Shown here: piece by piece, positions 11,698-23,589 of the stretch
Position numbering within the stretch: the first letter of the stretch is position 1
Layout: every line of letters begins with the position of its first letter
Assembly: GCF_050908995.1 (NCBI RefSeq)
Contig: NC_135119.1
Coordinates: 11,098,001 to 11,162,000, forward strand
Direction: 5' to 3'
Source: Andrena cerasifolii
Lineage: Eukaryota; Arthropoda; Insecta; Hymenoptera; Andrenidae
Length of the DNA stretch: 64,000 bases
Position numbers and translations under genes: made by a program
The notes under the pieces: generated by a model
Told to the model about the DNA's origin: nothing
What the model saw: only the letters and a program-made list of their open reading frames with translations
The model's database searches: none

Positions 11698-12527
11698 GTA
11701 AAGAAATAAAGAAATAAAGAAATAGAGAAATAGAGAAATAGAGAAATAGAGAAATAGAGAAATAGAGAAATAGAGAAATAGAGAAATAGAGAAATAGAGG
11801 AATAGAGGAATAGAGGAATAGAGGAATAGAGGAATAGAGGAATAGAGGAATAGAGGAATAGAGGAATAGAGGAATAGAGGAATAGAGGAATAGAGAAATA
11901 GAGAAATAGAGAAATAGAGAAATAGAGAAATAGAGAAATAGAGAAATAGAGAAATAGAGGAATAGAGGAATAGAGGAATAGAGGAATAGAGGAATAGAGG
12001 AATAGAGAAATAGAGAAATAGAGAAATAGAGAAATAGAGAAATAGAGAAATAGAGGAATAGAGGAATAGAGAAATAGAGAAATAGAGAAATAGAGAAATA
12101 GAGAAATATAGAAACAGAGAAACAGAGAAACAGAGAAACAAAGAAACAGAGAAACAGAGAAACAGAGAAACAGAGAAACAGAGAAACAGAGAAACAGTGA
12201 AATAGAGAAATAGAGAAATAGAGAAATAGAGAAATAGAGAAATAGAGAAATAGAGAAACAGAGAAACAGAGAAACAGAGAAACAGAGAAACAGAGAAACA
12301 GTGAAATAGAGAAATAGAGAAATAGAGAAATAGAGAAATAGAGAAATAGAGAAATAGAGAAATAGAGAAAATGAGAAATTGAGATATTGAGATATTGAGA
12401 TATTGAGATATTGAGATATTGAGAATTTTGGAATTTGAGAGTTTGAGAGTTTGAGAGTTTGAGAGTTTGAGAATTTGAGAATTTGAGAAATAGAGAAATA
12501 AAGGAATAAAGAAATAAATAAATAAAT
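11698..12527. repeat. Octamer minisatellite (AGAGAAAT)n with block-wise variants
   Basis: About 830 bp of period-8 repeats. Variants occur in blocks: AGAGAAAT, AGAGGAAT, AGAGAAAC, then TGAGATAT and GAGAGTTT at the right end. A block of AAACAGAG ending in CAGTGAAATAG occurs twice (about 12112-12200 and 12256-12305), showing duplication of larger pieces. Period 8 is not a multiple of 3, yet no stop arises in two minus-strand frames, giving 293- and 315-codon artefact frames (FLYFSIS-type). Confidence 0.9.
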
Positions 12528-13450
12528 GTGAAAAGTTGTGTTCACTGCCTAATTCTACTTTGATTTCTACATTAAATATTAATAATTTCAATGCAAAATC
12601 CCCTTTCGAAGTTATCACTATTTCCAGATAAATTGTATAAAAACAGAAGAATAATATTCCCAGAGTTTACACTAACATACCCTTGACAATTACAAAGTAA
12701 CTAACTTTAATAATACACATACCTATACTTACATTTCTCTCATCCAAAGAGCTTAGAATTACGTTTTTCACCCTCCAGGATATTTTCGAGCCCCTCGTAC
12801 AATTATCTTAAAATCTCAGAAGCTATCGCCGTCATTATTCAAATTCCTTTATCAGACCAGCACAAGTACTGTTTCCTCCGAAGCATAATTTATTTCAAAC
12901 TCTCCTGTGTCCTCTCCGTTCCGAGAAGGGCAGCGCGAGTAAAAAGGGAGGTGGAATGCAGTCGATAAGGGAAACTACAATCGCCGCTCCCTGCCTCGAG
13001 GGATTCGCGCGAGAGATCAAAGACGAGGGCCGTTAATTTACGTACGATTAACCGAACTCTCGCGCGCGTCCACGGATTTCCTAGTCCGTTTCGCGAACGG
13101 TAATTAATCGCCTCCATCGCCGGATTCGAAGGAACGCTGAACGGATTTTGAAACGGGAACAGACCGGCGACCGCCTTTTCGCGACAGTTTATTTAGCGAA
13201 GGGAGATTAATCGACTCCGTGGTAGGGTGGATAACAGACCATTAAATTGTTGCGATCGTTCCTGCCTCGATTTAGGGGCAGCGATGACCGATATGGACAC
13301 CGACTTTCTTAAAACTTCTTCAAATTATCTGTGTTCTTTTCTGAAACGACAGTTTGTCAGATTCACCCCGTGCGGGGTATAAAATCCATCCAAACAACCT
13401 ATTCCCACTTAACTAGCACATAAAGCACTAGATATTCTCGAGGGTACAAG
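12528..13450. other. Intergenic DNA without recognisable genes
   Basis: AT-rich to 12880, then a more GC-rich stretch (12890-13240) with a 75-codon minus frame lacking any motif. No repeat structure noted. Confidence 0.45.
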
Positions 13451-13735
13451 CAGAGATTGTAACCCGCCCGGAGCGGGTTACTAGTAGCATAAGACAGGTT
13501 TAGACAGCCACTTAACGTACTCCGGTCATCCGGCCGATAAAAAGAGCAATTGTTATAAATTTTTTACTCAATGAATAACAAATATAATCGTGCAAAACTT
13601 GTTACATAATATTCATCTACTTGTGCCCTGCTCAATTTTTCGGCTAGATAACGGCAGAGTACCCCTTTAAGTGGCTGTCTGGAATAGACTGTCTTATGTT
13701 ACTAGTACCCCGCACCGAGCGGCTTACAATCCCTG
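13451..13735. mobile_element. hAT-type MITE with long terminal inverted repeats
   Basis: 285-bp element beginning CAGAGATTGTAACCCG and ending with the near-reverse complement (..TTACAATCCCTG). The inverted repeats run about 65 bp with mismatches. It is flanked by a perfect 8-bp duplication GGTACAAG (13443-13450 and 13736-13743). Terminal CAGRG and an 8-bp target duplication are the signature of the hAT superfamily. No coding capacity. Confidence 0.85.
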
Positions 13736-13743
13736 GGTACAAG

Positions 13744-16110
13744 TCTCCAAACGAATTCTTAAGGGGTCATTCTACTTCGATCGCCTGAAAAATTAAGCTA
13801 CTTTTAAAGATTCTTCTCTTAGTAAATAGAACATATAATGAAAGAAATCGTTTTGGTATTTATTACGCTATTCTAATATTATACAAAAAAAATTAAAAAG
13901 AATTTTTTAATTAGTTTTAAATGTATTTTTATAGTGCCAAATTGACATCTCAAAAAACAGGTGTCCGTGAATTCCACAGTCAGGCTTATTTGAAATAACA
14001 AAGTTGAGAAGATTCTTAATCTGTACGAGTCTCTGAATTTTAGTTGAATGTCCTTACTCGTGTCAATTGTGTGTACAATTTTCTCTGTGTACTGTCGACG
14101 CGGTTGAAAAATGTTATTCTGAGAAAAACACGTTCAAAGTTCCGCTCGGTTCAGTCGCGCCCTTGACACCGCTGCTCGGAACATACTATATCTCTGCCAA
14201 TTTTGTGAATTTCTACATCAAATTTGGAGAGAGCATTCTTGAAACGCATGTCTTTCCGAAAATATATAAAAAAATCGATTTCTCCGTTTTTTTTACAGTG
14301 GTCTGCCCCCTTGACCACTCATTCCGAAACTAAACTTGTTCCGCCAATTATTAAAATATCATTTATTATTGGAATATTCCAAATTGCCCCGCAAAAGTCA
14401 GGAAACTCAAACTTTCCACCCCTTCAACTGGAACTCGAACATTAATTCATAATTGCTATAGTTTAATAACAACCCTATAACCTCATACCTCTAATATCCA
14501 AAAGCTGTACTAACTGCATCCCCACACTCTCCATTCTCCCGCACCCCCTCAACCCCTCTGAAACCCTCTCGCAATCACCACATCTATGGAAGCGAGTGTA
14601 CGAGTTTCGAAAGCGTTCGTTCGCAGGGTAAAAATGGTCGTTGTCGTCCAGTTATCCCTCCCCCCAGCGGGGGATCCTAGTGGTTGTTCCCGGGCGAGTA
14701 GACGCAACGTGTTGCACCGGGAAGGGAGAAGAGGCCTGCTCCACTCATGGCACATCGAGGGCTGGATGCTGGTCGCGCGGTGGGACGCGCAAACAAAGTT
14801 GGAGGTTCACGTTTCGCCCCGTCCCTATTCATGCCCGCGCGGAACTCCCCGCGGCCGGAAACCGGGCGAAGTCTGAAGCATCCTGCGGCATCGCCAGGCC
14901 TCAGAATCCTCATTGTTCGGCCACGCGGAAACGCTTGGTTCCCCGTCTGCGCGCGGGCTTAACGCGATCGATCGGGTTAATGATGGAAGACACTCGGATT
15001 CGATGGTTCAACGCGTTCTTAGTTCTTCGCCCCTCGCCGTGCTGTTATCCTCGTGAATATGGTGGAACAGTGCTGAGGGAAGCACAGTACTGTCTCGAAA
15101 ATTGGATTTGCCTCGGGACTGGCCAGTTTCAACTTTGGAGATCGGGCGATCTATTCGGCGTGACTTTATTATCTGCACGCGACGGCAACGAGATATAAAT
15201 TACGGTGCCTTCTGACGCATAGAACTGATATGTTTGCGGAGACATTTTTTTGTCGATTGAACTTCAGTGCCGAATTGAGCAGCAGCCGAAGAATAGATGC
15301 GCGGAAGCTTTCCTTCGTCGCTTCTTGAAATCCCATCGATGAAGTGGGTGATGCGTATCCCACGTAGGTGGACCATATTTGCATTGGGAATGTGATTCTC
15401 CTGGAAGAGGGGGATCCCTCCGAACTTTGCAGATGATCCATCAAGGCATCATCCTTGGCGGATAGCGCTGACACTTCGATCAGGCTATGTAAAGGCAAAT
15501 CATCGCGGCGAAGTTTCCCTGAATTTCTTCCAGCAGATTGATTCACCCTAGGGTACGATCAAATTTCACTTCGCGATGGCTGCTGAATAACTTTCCGGCG
15601 CCGCGATCAAACTCGAGGAACTTGTTTCGCGTCTTGCTGGGAACTCTTCGGGTAGGAACGTGTCTTAACTACCTTCCAAACTTCCTGATGCACCTGGTCG
15701 GTTTACGGTACAATCGTTTCTTTTCCAGTGCCTCCAATGTTTTGCAACTAGCAGTATCGCTTGAAGCTATTTATTTAAAAGCAAATAAATCAGAGCACCA
15801 TATTTTTGGAAATCCCACCATAGATATGTAATGGTAATTAAAAAGAAAATTTCAAAACTCACATGTTCCATGTCTGCATAATAAACTTACCAATAGGCTT
15901 CGTGTATTATTTTGCTGTCACTGTTCTATTATGAACAACCCTCCAATATAAGGGATGTAAAATTTAACATGCAATTTTTCCAGTGGAACTATCCCTCTTA
16001 CCATTCACAGTTCAAACTTCCTTCCCATCACCAGGGATTGGCAAAATTTTTATTTAAATACAATTTCGAGTAACGCATCAAAGTTTAAAAAAAAGAATTC
16101 GTCATGTGTT
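13744..16110. other. Intergenic DNA without recognisable genes
   Basis: Contains a GC-rich stretch at 14560-15060 with overlapping motif-less frames and a 125-codon minus frame at 15169-15546 of ordinary composition that I could not match to any family. Confidence 0.45.
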
Positions 16111-16238
16111 GAATAAAGTTACTTTTTTTATTCGTCGAAAGTTTTTTCAACTTCAGCTTCAACTTCAACTTCAACTTCGACTTCAACTTCAACTCGGCGG
16201 CTCGAACACGTGCCAAAAAATTATTCGACGTCGACAAC

Positions 16239-16716
16239 AGTTAAAGTTAAAGTTAAAGTTAAAGTTAAAGTTAAAGTTAAAGTTAAAGTTAAAGTTAAAG
16301 TTAAAGTTAAAGTTAAAGTTAAAGTTAAAGTTAAAGTTAAAGTTAAAGTTAAAGTTAAAGTTAAAGTTAAAGTTAAAGTTAAAGTTAAAGTTAAAGTTAA
16401 AGTTAAAGTTAAAGTTAAAGTTAAAGTTAAAGTTAAAGTTAAAGTTAAAGTTAAAGTTAAAGTTAAAGTTAAAGTTAAAGTTAAAGTTAAAGTTAAAGTT
16501 AAAGTTAAAGTTAAAGTTAAAGTTAAAGTTAAAGTTAAAGTTAAAGTTAAAGTTAAAGTTAAAGTTAAAGTTAAAGTTAAAGTTAAAGTTAAAGTTAAAG
16601 TTAAAGTTAAAGTTAAAGTTAAAGTTAAAGTTAAAGTTAAAGTTAAAGTTAAAGTTAAAGTTAAAGTTAAAGTTAAAGTTAAAGTTAAAGTTAAAGTTAA
16701 AGTTAAAGTTAAAGTT
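16239..16716. repeat. Uninterrupted hexamer satellite (AAAGTT)n, about 80 copies
   Basis: 478 bp of AAAGTT with no visible interruption. Its borders share a direct repeat (ATTATTCGACG at about 16221 and TTTATTCGACG at about 16722). Outside these lie degenerate hexamers of the opposite orientation: TTCAACTTCAGC at 16146-16157 is an exact inverted copy of 16733-16744. Because the period is 6, two frames stay open and produce Lys-Leu or Lys-Val co-polymers (16106-16807, 16210-16737) that should not be taken as genes. Confidence 0.95.
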
Positions 16717-16809
16717 GAAAAATTTATTCGACGCTGAAGTTGAAACGCTGGACGAACAAAAAATTAACTTTATTCGTCGAATAAACTCTCATCGAAGAAA
16801 AAATTAACT

Positions 16810-18075
16810 TTATTCGTCAAATATTCTAAGGTAAAGTAACTTTCATTTGATCCGTTATTTTATTAATTTTTTATTTAGTTAATGCTCAACTCTGCCCACC
16901 ACTACTGTAACTACCTACTTTAAAAAGGAATAGCACAATTCTCTCATAAAACTCCAGTGCCCCGTACTCGCAATAAGGAAGCAAGTTTCTCAACACTCAA
17001 TGTGTTCAACAGAAGCCTTGAATTTCCCCAAGATCCCAAACTTAATATCACCATTGCTTAACTGCATTTCCTCCGAGTGTCTCGCTGCTAGCATCAATCC
17101 AGCAGCAATCGTCGAGTCATTGTACAACAAGATGTCTTCGCGAGGGAGCAATTTGATACGCGGCCAAGGAACCGCGAGTGATATTCGTATGGGTGTGGCC
17201 TGAAACTTTTTTCATTTGAGCGATGCACAGCCGCGCTGCGTACAGAGTCCTAGTCGCGGCTGCTATTTTATGACTCAGACCGTCCAAGTTCATGCGAAAG
17301 TTTTTAAGTGGGCCGGGAGGAAGAGAGGGGTGGTAATACGTAAAAGGGAGGCGTGAAGTGTTAACACAGGCCAGAACAGCAGCAGACACTTGACGGGACC
17401 CCTCTTCCTATCCTCTTTGGCGAGCCTTCTTTTTTCCCCTCCCCTCTCCTCCCTTTGTTCCTCTTCCTTCGTTTCCACCGAACGCTTTGATGCCGCGTTC
17501 TCATCGGGCTTCTGCTTGCCCATCCTGTCCTCCCTCGGCTTCTGCGCTCCTCAAACTGCCGTTATATACTTTGCATTCTCCCTAATACTTCTTCCTCGCG
17601 TGCAAACGACGCTTCTTTTTCGTTTTTTCTCAAAGGTCGGCCGTCCTGGCTGAATTTTTTTACCTTCTGCGAGGATCGAAGGGCTAGGGGCACGGTAATT
17701 CTTCGACTTTGAAGCTTCGGAGGGGGATGAGGGATATGGGGGGATGCCGATTTGGTTGATTATGCAACGTTATTGCTAGAGGAGGAGCTGATTGGCCGAG
17801 TATTCTTCTGGCATTGTGAGATGTTTCATTGTGACGATTGCTTTGCGTGTCTGCGGTGTACCGAGTCCACTCACTGCGCCTACTTAAGGAGGGTTTGCGC
17901 CTTGTTCAGCCGAAAAATAGGTAATTCTTTGTGAATTTTTTCTATGAAAACGGTTCAACAAATTAATTTGAGGTTTGGCAGGCTGTTGTATTGTATCTTG
18001 AACTATTGTTCTGAATTTCTGTGTGACAGTGAAACATAAACATGGCAGATACAAAAAGAGCGTTGAAAAATAATC
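16810..18075. other. Intergenic DNA without recognisable genes
   Basis: A pyrimidine-rich stretch at 17390-17600 and a few short open frames on each strand. Nothing recognisable. Confidence 0.45.
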
Positions 18076-18162
18076 GTACTTCCTTAAGTTATTGGTTGTG
18101 TCTAGTCAATTTACTCGAACTTCCTTCAGTTATTGGTTGTATCTAGTCAATTTACTCGAACG
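18076..18162. repeat. Two-copy tandem repeat of about 42 bp
   Basis: The phrase CTTCCTTAAGTTATTGG..CAATTTACTCGAA is immediately repeated with two or three changes. It leads into the ACTCA-rich region to its right. Confidence 0.6.
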
Positions 18163-18269
18163 TTGTACTTAGTCTACTCATTGTCAGTCAATTTGATCTA
18201 CATATTTGGGTTAGTCACTAGATCTACTCGATTAATGCATTTAATCTACTCACTTGGTCCAATCACTAA

Positions 18270-18520
18270 GTTTATTCATTCTGTTCACTCTGCTTCATCT
18301 ACTCATTCTGCTTATTCTCCTTTTACTCATTCCGCTCACTCTGTTTGTTCTACTCATTGTACTCAGCCTACTCAGTCTACTCAATCCACTCAGTTTACTC
18401 AATCCACTCAATCTACTCAATCTACTCAGTCTACTCAGTCTACTCATTCTACTCATTCTACTCGTTCTACTCATTCTACTAATTCTACACGTTCTACACG
18501 TTCCACTCAGCCAGCCTCAA
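18270..18520. repeat. 9-bp tandem repeat (ACTCAGTCT)n
   Basis: Degenerate at the left, regular from about 18357 to 18510, unit ACTCAGTCT with ATTCT, GTTCT and ATCC variants. As 9 is a multiple of 3 it yields a Thr-Gln-Ser/Thr-His-Ser run inside a 235-codon frame (18133-18840). That frame has no signal peptide, domain or splice context and is judged an artefact. Confidence 0.75.
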
Positions 18521-18849
18521 CTTCCCCGCAGATCATTTCATGTCTACTTCACCCCCACTTCAAATCCACTCCGAGACTACTTGAATTCTACCTCGTAGAT
18601 TCAGCATTCCCATCAAAACCTCCCAGACTTTCCACAACCCACGCAGAACGTCCTCAGCGCCAAGCATCCTTCGCGGCCAATTCAGGCTTCAAAACCACCA
18701 AATCGGCCGAAAAGTCGCGAGAGGAGGTTGCAATAGAGCCCGTCCAATCGACACTTCGTAACCCATCGGCAGCAACGACTACCATTCAACGCAGTCCGCC
18801 GAAGCGCATCGCGCCGCGTGCGCAGCTTCGCCCAGCTTGATTTATCCAG

Positions 18850-21800
18850 CTGTAAATGCGATCTCTATTAAATGTGTATCCGCTACGCGGACCCCGGAGC
18901 GTGGTCAATCAGGAGGGTCTGCTGGCCTGACCCCCCCATGGGACACAATACAAGCTGCCCCCGCCTCCTTTAAGTACGAAGTTCGACACGGCCGTACCGT
19001 CGCGACGAGTTTATTAATAAATTACCACCGTGATTCCACTTAGAATAATGGAGGGAGAGGCGTCACGGAATCGCCGGCTAACTGACACGCCGTACACCCG
19101 CCGTTCTGCAATTATCAAAATTACTCGCGCTCCTCTGTAGGCGTTAGCAAAGTTGTGAACGAACAATAGAATGACAAGCAGCTGGATTAATTCAAGACGA
19201 GCCATCGGAAACTCTTTTGCCAAGCGTTAGATTTAGTGCGCTTTATTATTCTGTTAAGGGCAGGTATAAGAAAAACCTATTAGGCTTCACCTCGACTTCT
19301 ACGTAGTCCTTAAAAATTATCTACGCATGATATACAGTAGGTGGCGAAATTATTTATCAAAGCCCCCTGCGTAAATTGACGATTTTACTTTAAAACAATT
19401 TTTAAATGAAAGCCTAGGCACTCGGAATTCTTATTATTCTATTATGAAGCATTGATGTTTGCAAATTGCAAATAGTCATTTGGTATTCTTAGCAACAGTG
19501 TAGGCAATATTATCTGTCACATAGATCATAATAATAATAATAATAATAACTTAATAATTATCCGTTTATTGTTAAATAAATAAATAAATAAATAATAATA
19601 CGTCTGTATTACATTCCCAGAGAACACGAAGAGAAATAATGGACGAGATTCAGCAATTTGCTGTTCTTAAATCTAACCCAGACACTAATAACAAAATACA
19701 ATAATAATAGAAAGAGAATATAAATGCTAATAAATACAAAACAATAATTTCATTTCCATACAAACACAAAGAACTATTTATCGTACTGTGGCTTCAATTA
19801 TTTGAGCACTCGCTGTATAATCTGTATATAGTGCAGAGTAATAAAAACGATTAATAATAATTAATAAAAATAATAACTGCACCTATTTCTCATTAAAAAA
19901 AGGCCAATTTGCACTGTCCAGTTAAAACGAAAAAAATCCAGGGACACAATATTCCCCTAATTTTCATTATGACACTTGTATGGTTCGAGAGATAAATAAA
20001 TAGTGCCATCGTCGCTGGAAATATCGCAGAAAATAACAGAAAAATCAGTCTCCGCGCAAACTTTCTTTCTAATTACGTGGGAAACCCTTTTTCGTCCATT
20101 TCCCTGGACACTATGTACACACACAAGCTCTGCGATTCCTTTATCGAATTTTTCCAGATAAATTTCGCGGCTGTTTATTTTACGGGGGGCTGGTCAAAGG
20201 CATTAGAGGGAAACTAAACTCGGCAACGATTAATTCCCCCGCCAGCTCTTTAAATTAAAAAGTAAGGAGCCAGATAAGTTTTTCAACCCCCTGCCGCCCC
20301 CATGAGTTCCTTTGCCCAGGAACAAGCGAGGCGCCGAGGATCTTGCGTTCTTTGCTGCGAGGAGGGAAAGGCCCAGGTTAACAGCGTACTTAATTTCCTT
20401 TTCCTAGCGACTAAGACTGACTGGACCGAACCGTCTGGTCCACAGCAATTACGCTCGTTCTGTAATAACTCGATAATTAGAGGCGTGCGAGCGTGACAAG
20501 CCGCGAACGCGCGGAAGAGAAACGCGAGCACTCGAGATGAAAGTAATTTAGTACGTTCTACATTCCGGTATCTCGCACCCTGCCACCCTTTTTCTTTCTC
20601 GCCCTTATCCCGTCCGTTTTACTCGCGCGCGTCTTGCGGAGGGACAGCAATGCGCGCGCGGGAAAGGGACGGAGGTCTGCCACCGGGGCTGTTTTTTAAC
20701 GCCATATGCACTCGTGTTGCGAGGAACGTGTCCCCTGTGAGGTTATTAGAAAATTACAATTCGAAGGAGGGATTCTCAATTTCGTGCTGGGAGAATGAAT
20801 TATTTTATACTTATATTGCTTTGTGTTACTGTAGTACTGTCGTGCAAAAGATTACAGAAGTTTCCCACACGCATAGCAAATCAATTTGGCCTTGTTGCTC
20901 AACTGTCTTGAGTAGAATAGTCTACAATGGCAATGAAATGCTCTGAGAGCTTTGTCAGTTTGTATATCACACCATGTTTGCACATCCGCATAAGGTTATC
21001 AATATGAAAACTCCCAAATATTTAACCGAGTTATTGTGTGGAACATAAATGACACGAAACGTTCTGAGATCCCTTTTTTTATCTGTGCTCAGGGCTCTGG
21101 TAGGTCATGGGCCTGCTAGTGAACTCGTCAGTGAGGTTAGAAGGTAAAACGAAACGGGTATATATAAGAAGCGGTAATTGAGAGACCACTTGCGAGAAAG
21201 CGGGATCGGTCGAAACGCCATCTTGTGGCGAGTACGCAGGTACCACTGCAATATCATATTATTTGTGTCTTACATTGCAGTGGCTAATTCACAAAAGTTC
21301 CATATTCAACTATTGTAATATATAGGAATCGTAAACCTTTATTCTCAAGTAAAGTGTCTACGAAATGCAACTGAAATTAAAGTCTGTTACTTTATATAGA
21401 ATCTTCAATCTCCACCAATGCCCTAAAAATGTCGGTTCTAGAGAGTTAAATGAATATTTCACAAGTTCCCTAGTTGCACTATTGACACACAGCACCTACA
21501 GCATCTTTCAAAACTCGATCCCTGCGCATTCCAAATTATTACCTTCCCAGCCCCAGAAATAGTACTTCCACCCTACCACCCCTAAAATAATTAAACCCGC
21601 TCCAGCTTCCTCCTCCAAGCCCAAACCACCGTAGTTCCGCTTTCCGCGGCACTAGTAGTCCAGTAATCCACTGAAATCTTTGCCCCTGGAAGCGGCAACA
21701 CGTTCGTGCCACATCGTGCGAGCGGTAACAGCACGCCAATGGGCGCGCGTGCGCGCGATTACGCGTATCCCTGACAAATAACCGAACACAGCCATTCCGG

Positions 21801-23460
21801 CGTCCCCTGCGAGCCCTTCGACCGCTCGGGGGATGCTTCGGCACCGACCGACGCCGAGGGAGAGCGCTGCTAGAACAGGGGGCACAGAGCGATGGAGAAA
21901 CAAAGAGAGAGCGATACAGAGCAATCCAGAGAGACAGAGCGATGTAGACAGAGGGGCAAGAGGAGAAAGGTATACAGAGACGTCGACAGAGGGATCCGAC
22001 GAGAAGCTCGGAGGGACAGGGCAGGAAGGGGTGCGCCACCCCCTTTTGCAAAGGGCCGAGTCTTACCGCGTTAATTGCAAGTACTTCCCTCGGGGTACCG
22101 CAACGAGTATACAGTTCCACCCACCTTGCACGCTTCCACCCCGTCATCCAGTAGGGTTTAAGGGTACGCGGGGACGATTTCCCCCTCGCGCTGCTCCCCC
22201 CCCCCTCCCCCGTTTTTCCCTTTTCATGCTCACCCGGCTCCTTTCATTCCTCGACGGTGGTTAAAATATTAGGATTTCCCCGAGGCCTCGTGCGTTCGCG
22301 TTAGGGATATCGCTGGAGAACCCCCTCTTTCCCCTTAGCCACCCCCTCCTTCCCTTCTCCCCGCGTGGCTGTTTCTTCAGTGACTCGTCGACGGCTCGAC
22401 GCGACGCTACTCCACCCGATTCGGCCTCTCGAAAATCATACCCCCTTTTTCCTTCCACCCCCACTTCTTCAGGCTTCACACCCTCCTTTGGATACGAACT
22501 GGCCAAAATTCAAATGAAAAGGCGAGCCCCTCGCTCCGCGGTTTGAGGTAGTCGATCTCTTTCGTAGAATGTCAGCGTTTCTCGAACTCCAACTTCGAGG
22601 ACAGATCTCGAACGATCCGCCGCTCGTGAGGGAGGATCTTCGTCTGGCGCATTGTTTCGTAGCTTTTGGGGAGGGATCGAAGGGGCGGAGTTGTCCAGGA
22701 AGAAGGATAAAGAGGTTTAAATCTGTGCTGAAGATTGAAACGGGTCACGCACGCCACGTGCGGGAATCCTTTAGGCGTATGCGCTCTGCGCGAGGCCGAA
22801 CGCGCATCGGCGTGCTACGCACGGAGGGTGTTTAGTGGCTGCATGTTGGCGCGCGGAGTGTTGGAAGCGGTGTGGAAATTGAGAATGCTTGCTTAAGGGA
22901 GGAGCTCCGTGTAAATGACTAAAATAAAACCTGATTTTTGGAATTTTTTTCAAGGAACTTATTTACTCTAACTTGTTGAAACTTTCAGGATGGTTTTCAC
23001 GATGTCTTTCACGCCGATTTATGGATACCTTTAACGCCGTGGCGGTTGCGAACTACTTCCTTGAATCGACAAACATATGTATATTGACTATTTTTTATTA
23101 TGCAAAATTATTTTACTTTTTTAAATATGTACTGTCACCCTGAGAGTTTCTACGAGTCAGAATGAATAAGTTCTTTCAAATAAATTTTCAAAAATCAGGC
23201 TTTACTTTAGTCATCTATACGCAGTTCCACCCTTAAGACGAATTTAGGGGTGTCTCAAATGGGATGTTAATTTATTCCGTGGAGTATCCAGGGTGGCCAG
23301 GAAAATGTATTATTTACTTCTCGTTACAGAAACATGGTAGCTGGAACTTGGTGAATTCATCTTCGTGGATCTTCTATTCGAACATTTCCAACACGAATTA
23401 GCTATCAAGTTCCGGGGAGCTTCCGGTCTAAAAATCGATTTTTTTATTTCATTTTTTTTA
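18850..23460. other. Intergenic DNA with microsatellites but no recognisable gene
   Basis: AT-rich, with (AAT)n near 19528-19551 and (AAAT)n near 19575-19597. GC-richer tracts at 20280-20700 and 21640-22500 carry overlapping motif-less frames of up to 202 codons (21539-22147, minus). Nothing in them resembles a known protein. Confidence 0.45.
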
Positions 23461-23585
23461 CACTGAAATACAGAACGAAATAAGTTTATCCTAAAGTGAG
23501 TAATAAACAATTTTGAAGCGGCGTACCCGAAGAATATTCAAAATATGACATAAAACATGAATTACACAAAATTGACAACAACATA
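23461..23585. repeat. Dispersed 125-bp repeat, copy A (partner at 29531)
   Basis: Begins CACTGAAATACAGAACGAAA and matches 29531-29659 with few differences, same orientation, 6.07 kb apart. AT-rich, no terminal repeats noticed. Confidence 0.7.
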
Positions 23586-23589
23586 TGCC

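Noticed and set aside
11664..12618. 293- and 315-codon FLYFSIS frames on the minus strand
   Set aside because: They are two readings of the same octamer repeat and end where the repeat ends.
16106..16807. 233-codon Lys-Leu repeat frame and its Lys-Val twin
   Set aside because: Direct translation of an uninterrupted hexamer satellite in two frames; no independent coding evidence.
21205..21240. CTCF-like GCCATCTTGTGGCG (and GCCATCTGGTGG at 31845)
   Set aside because: Only a partial match to the consensus, with no supporting context.
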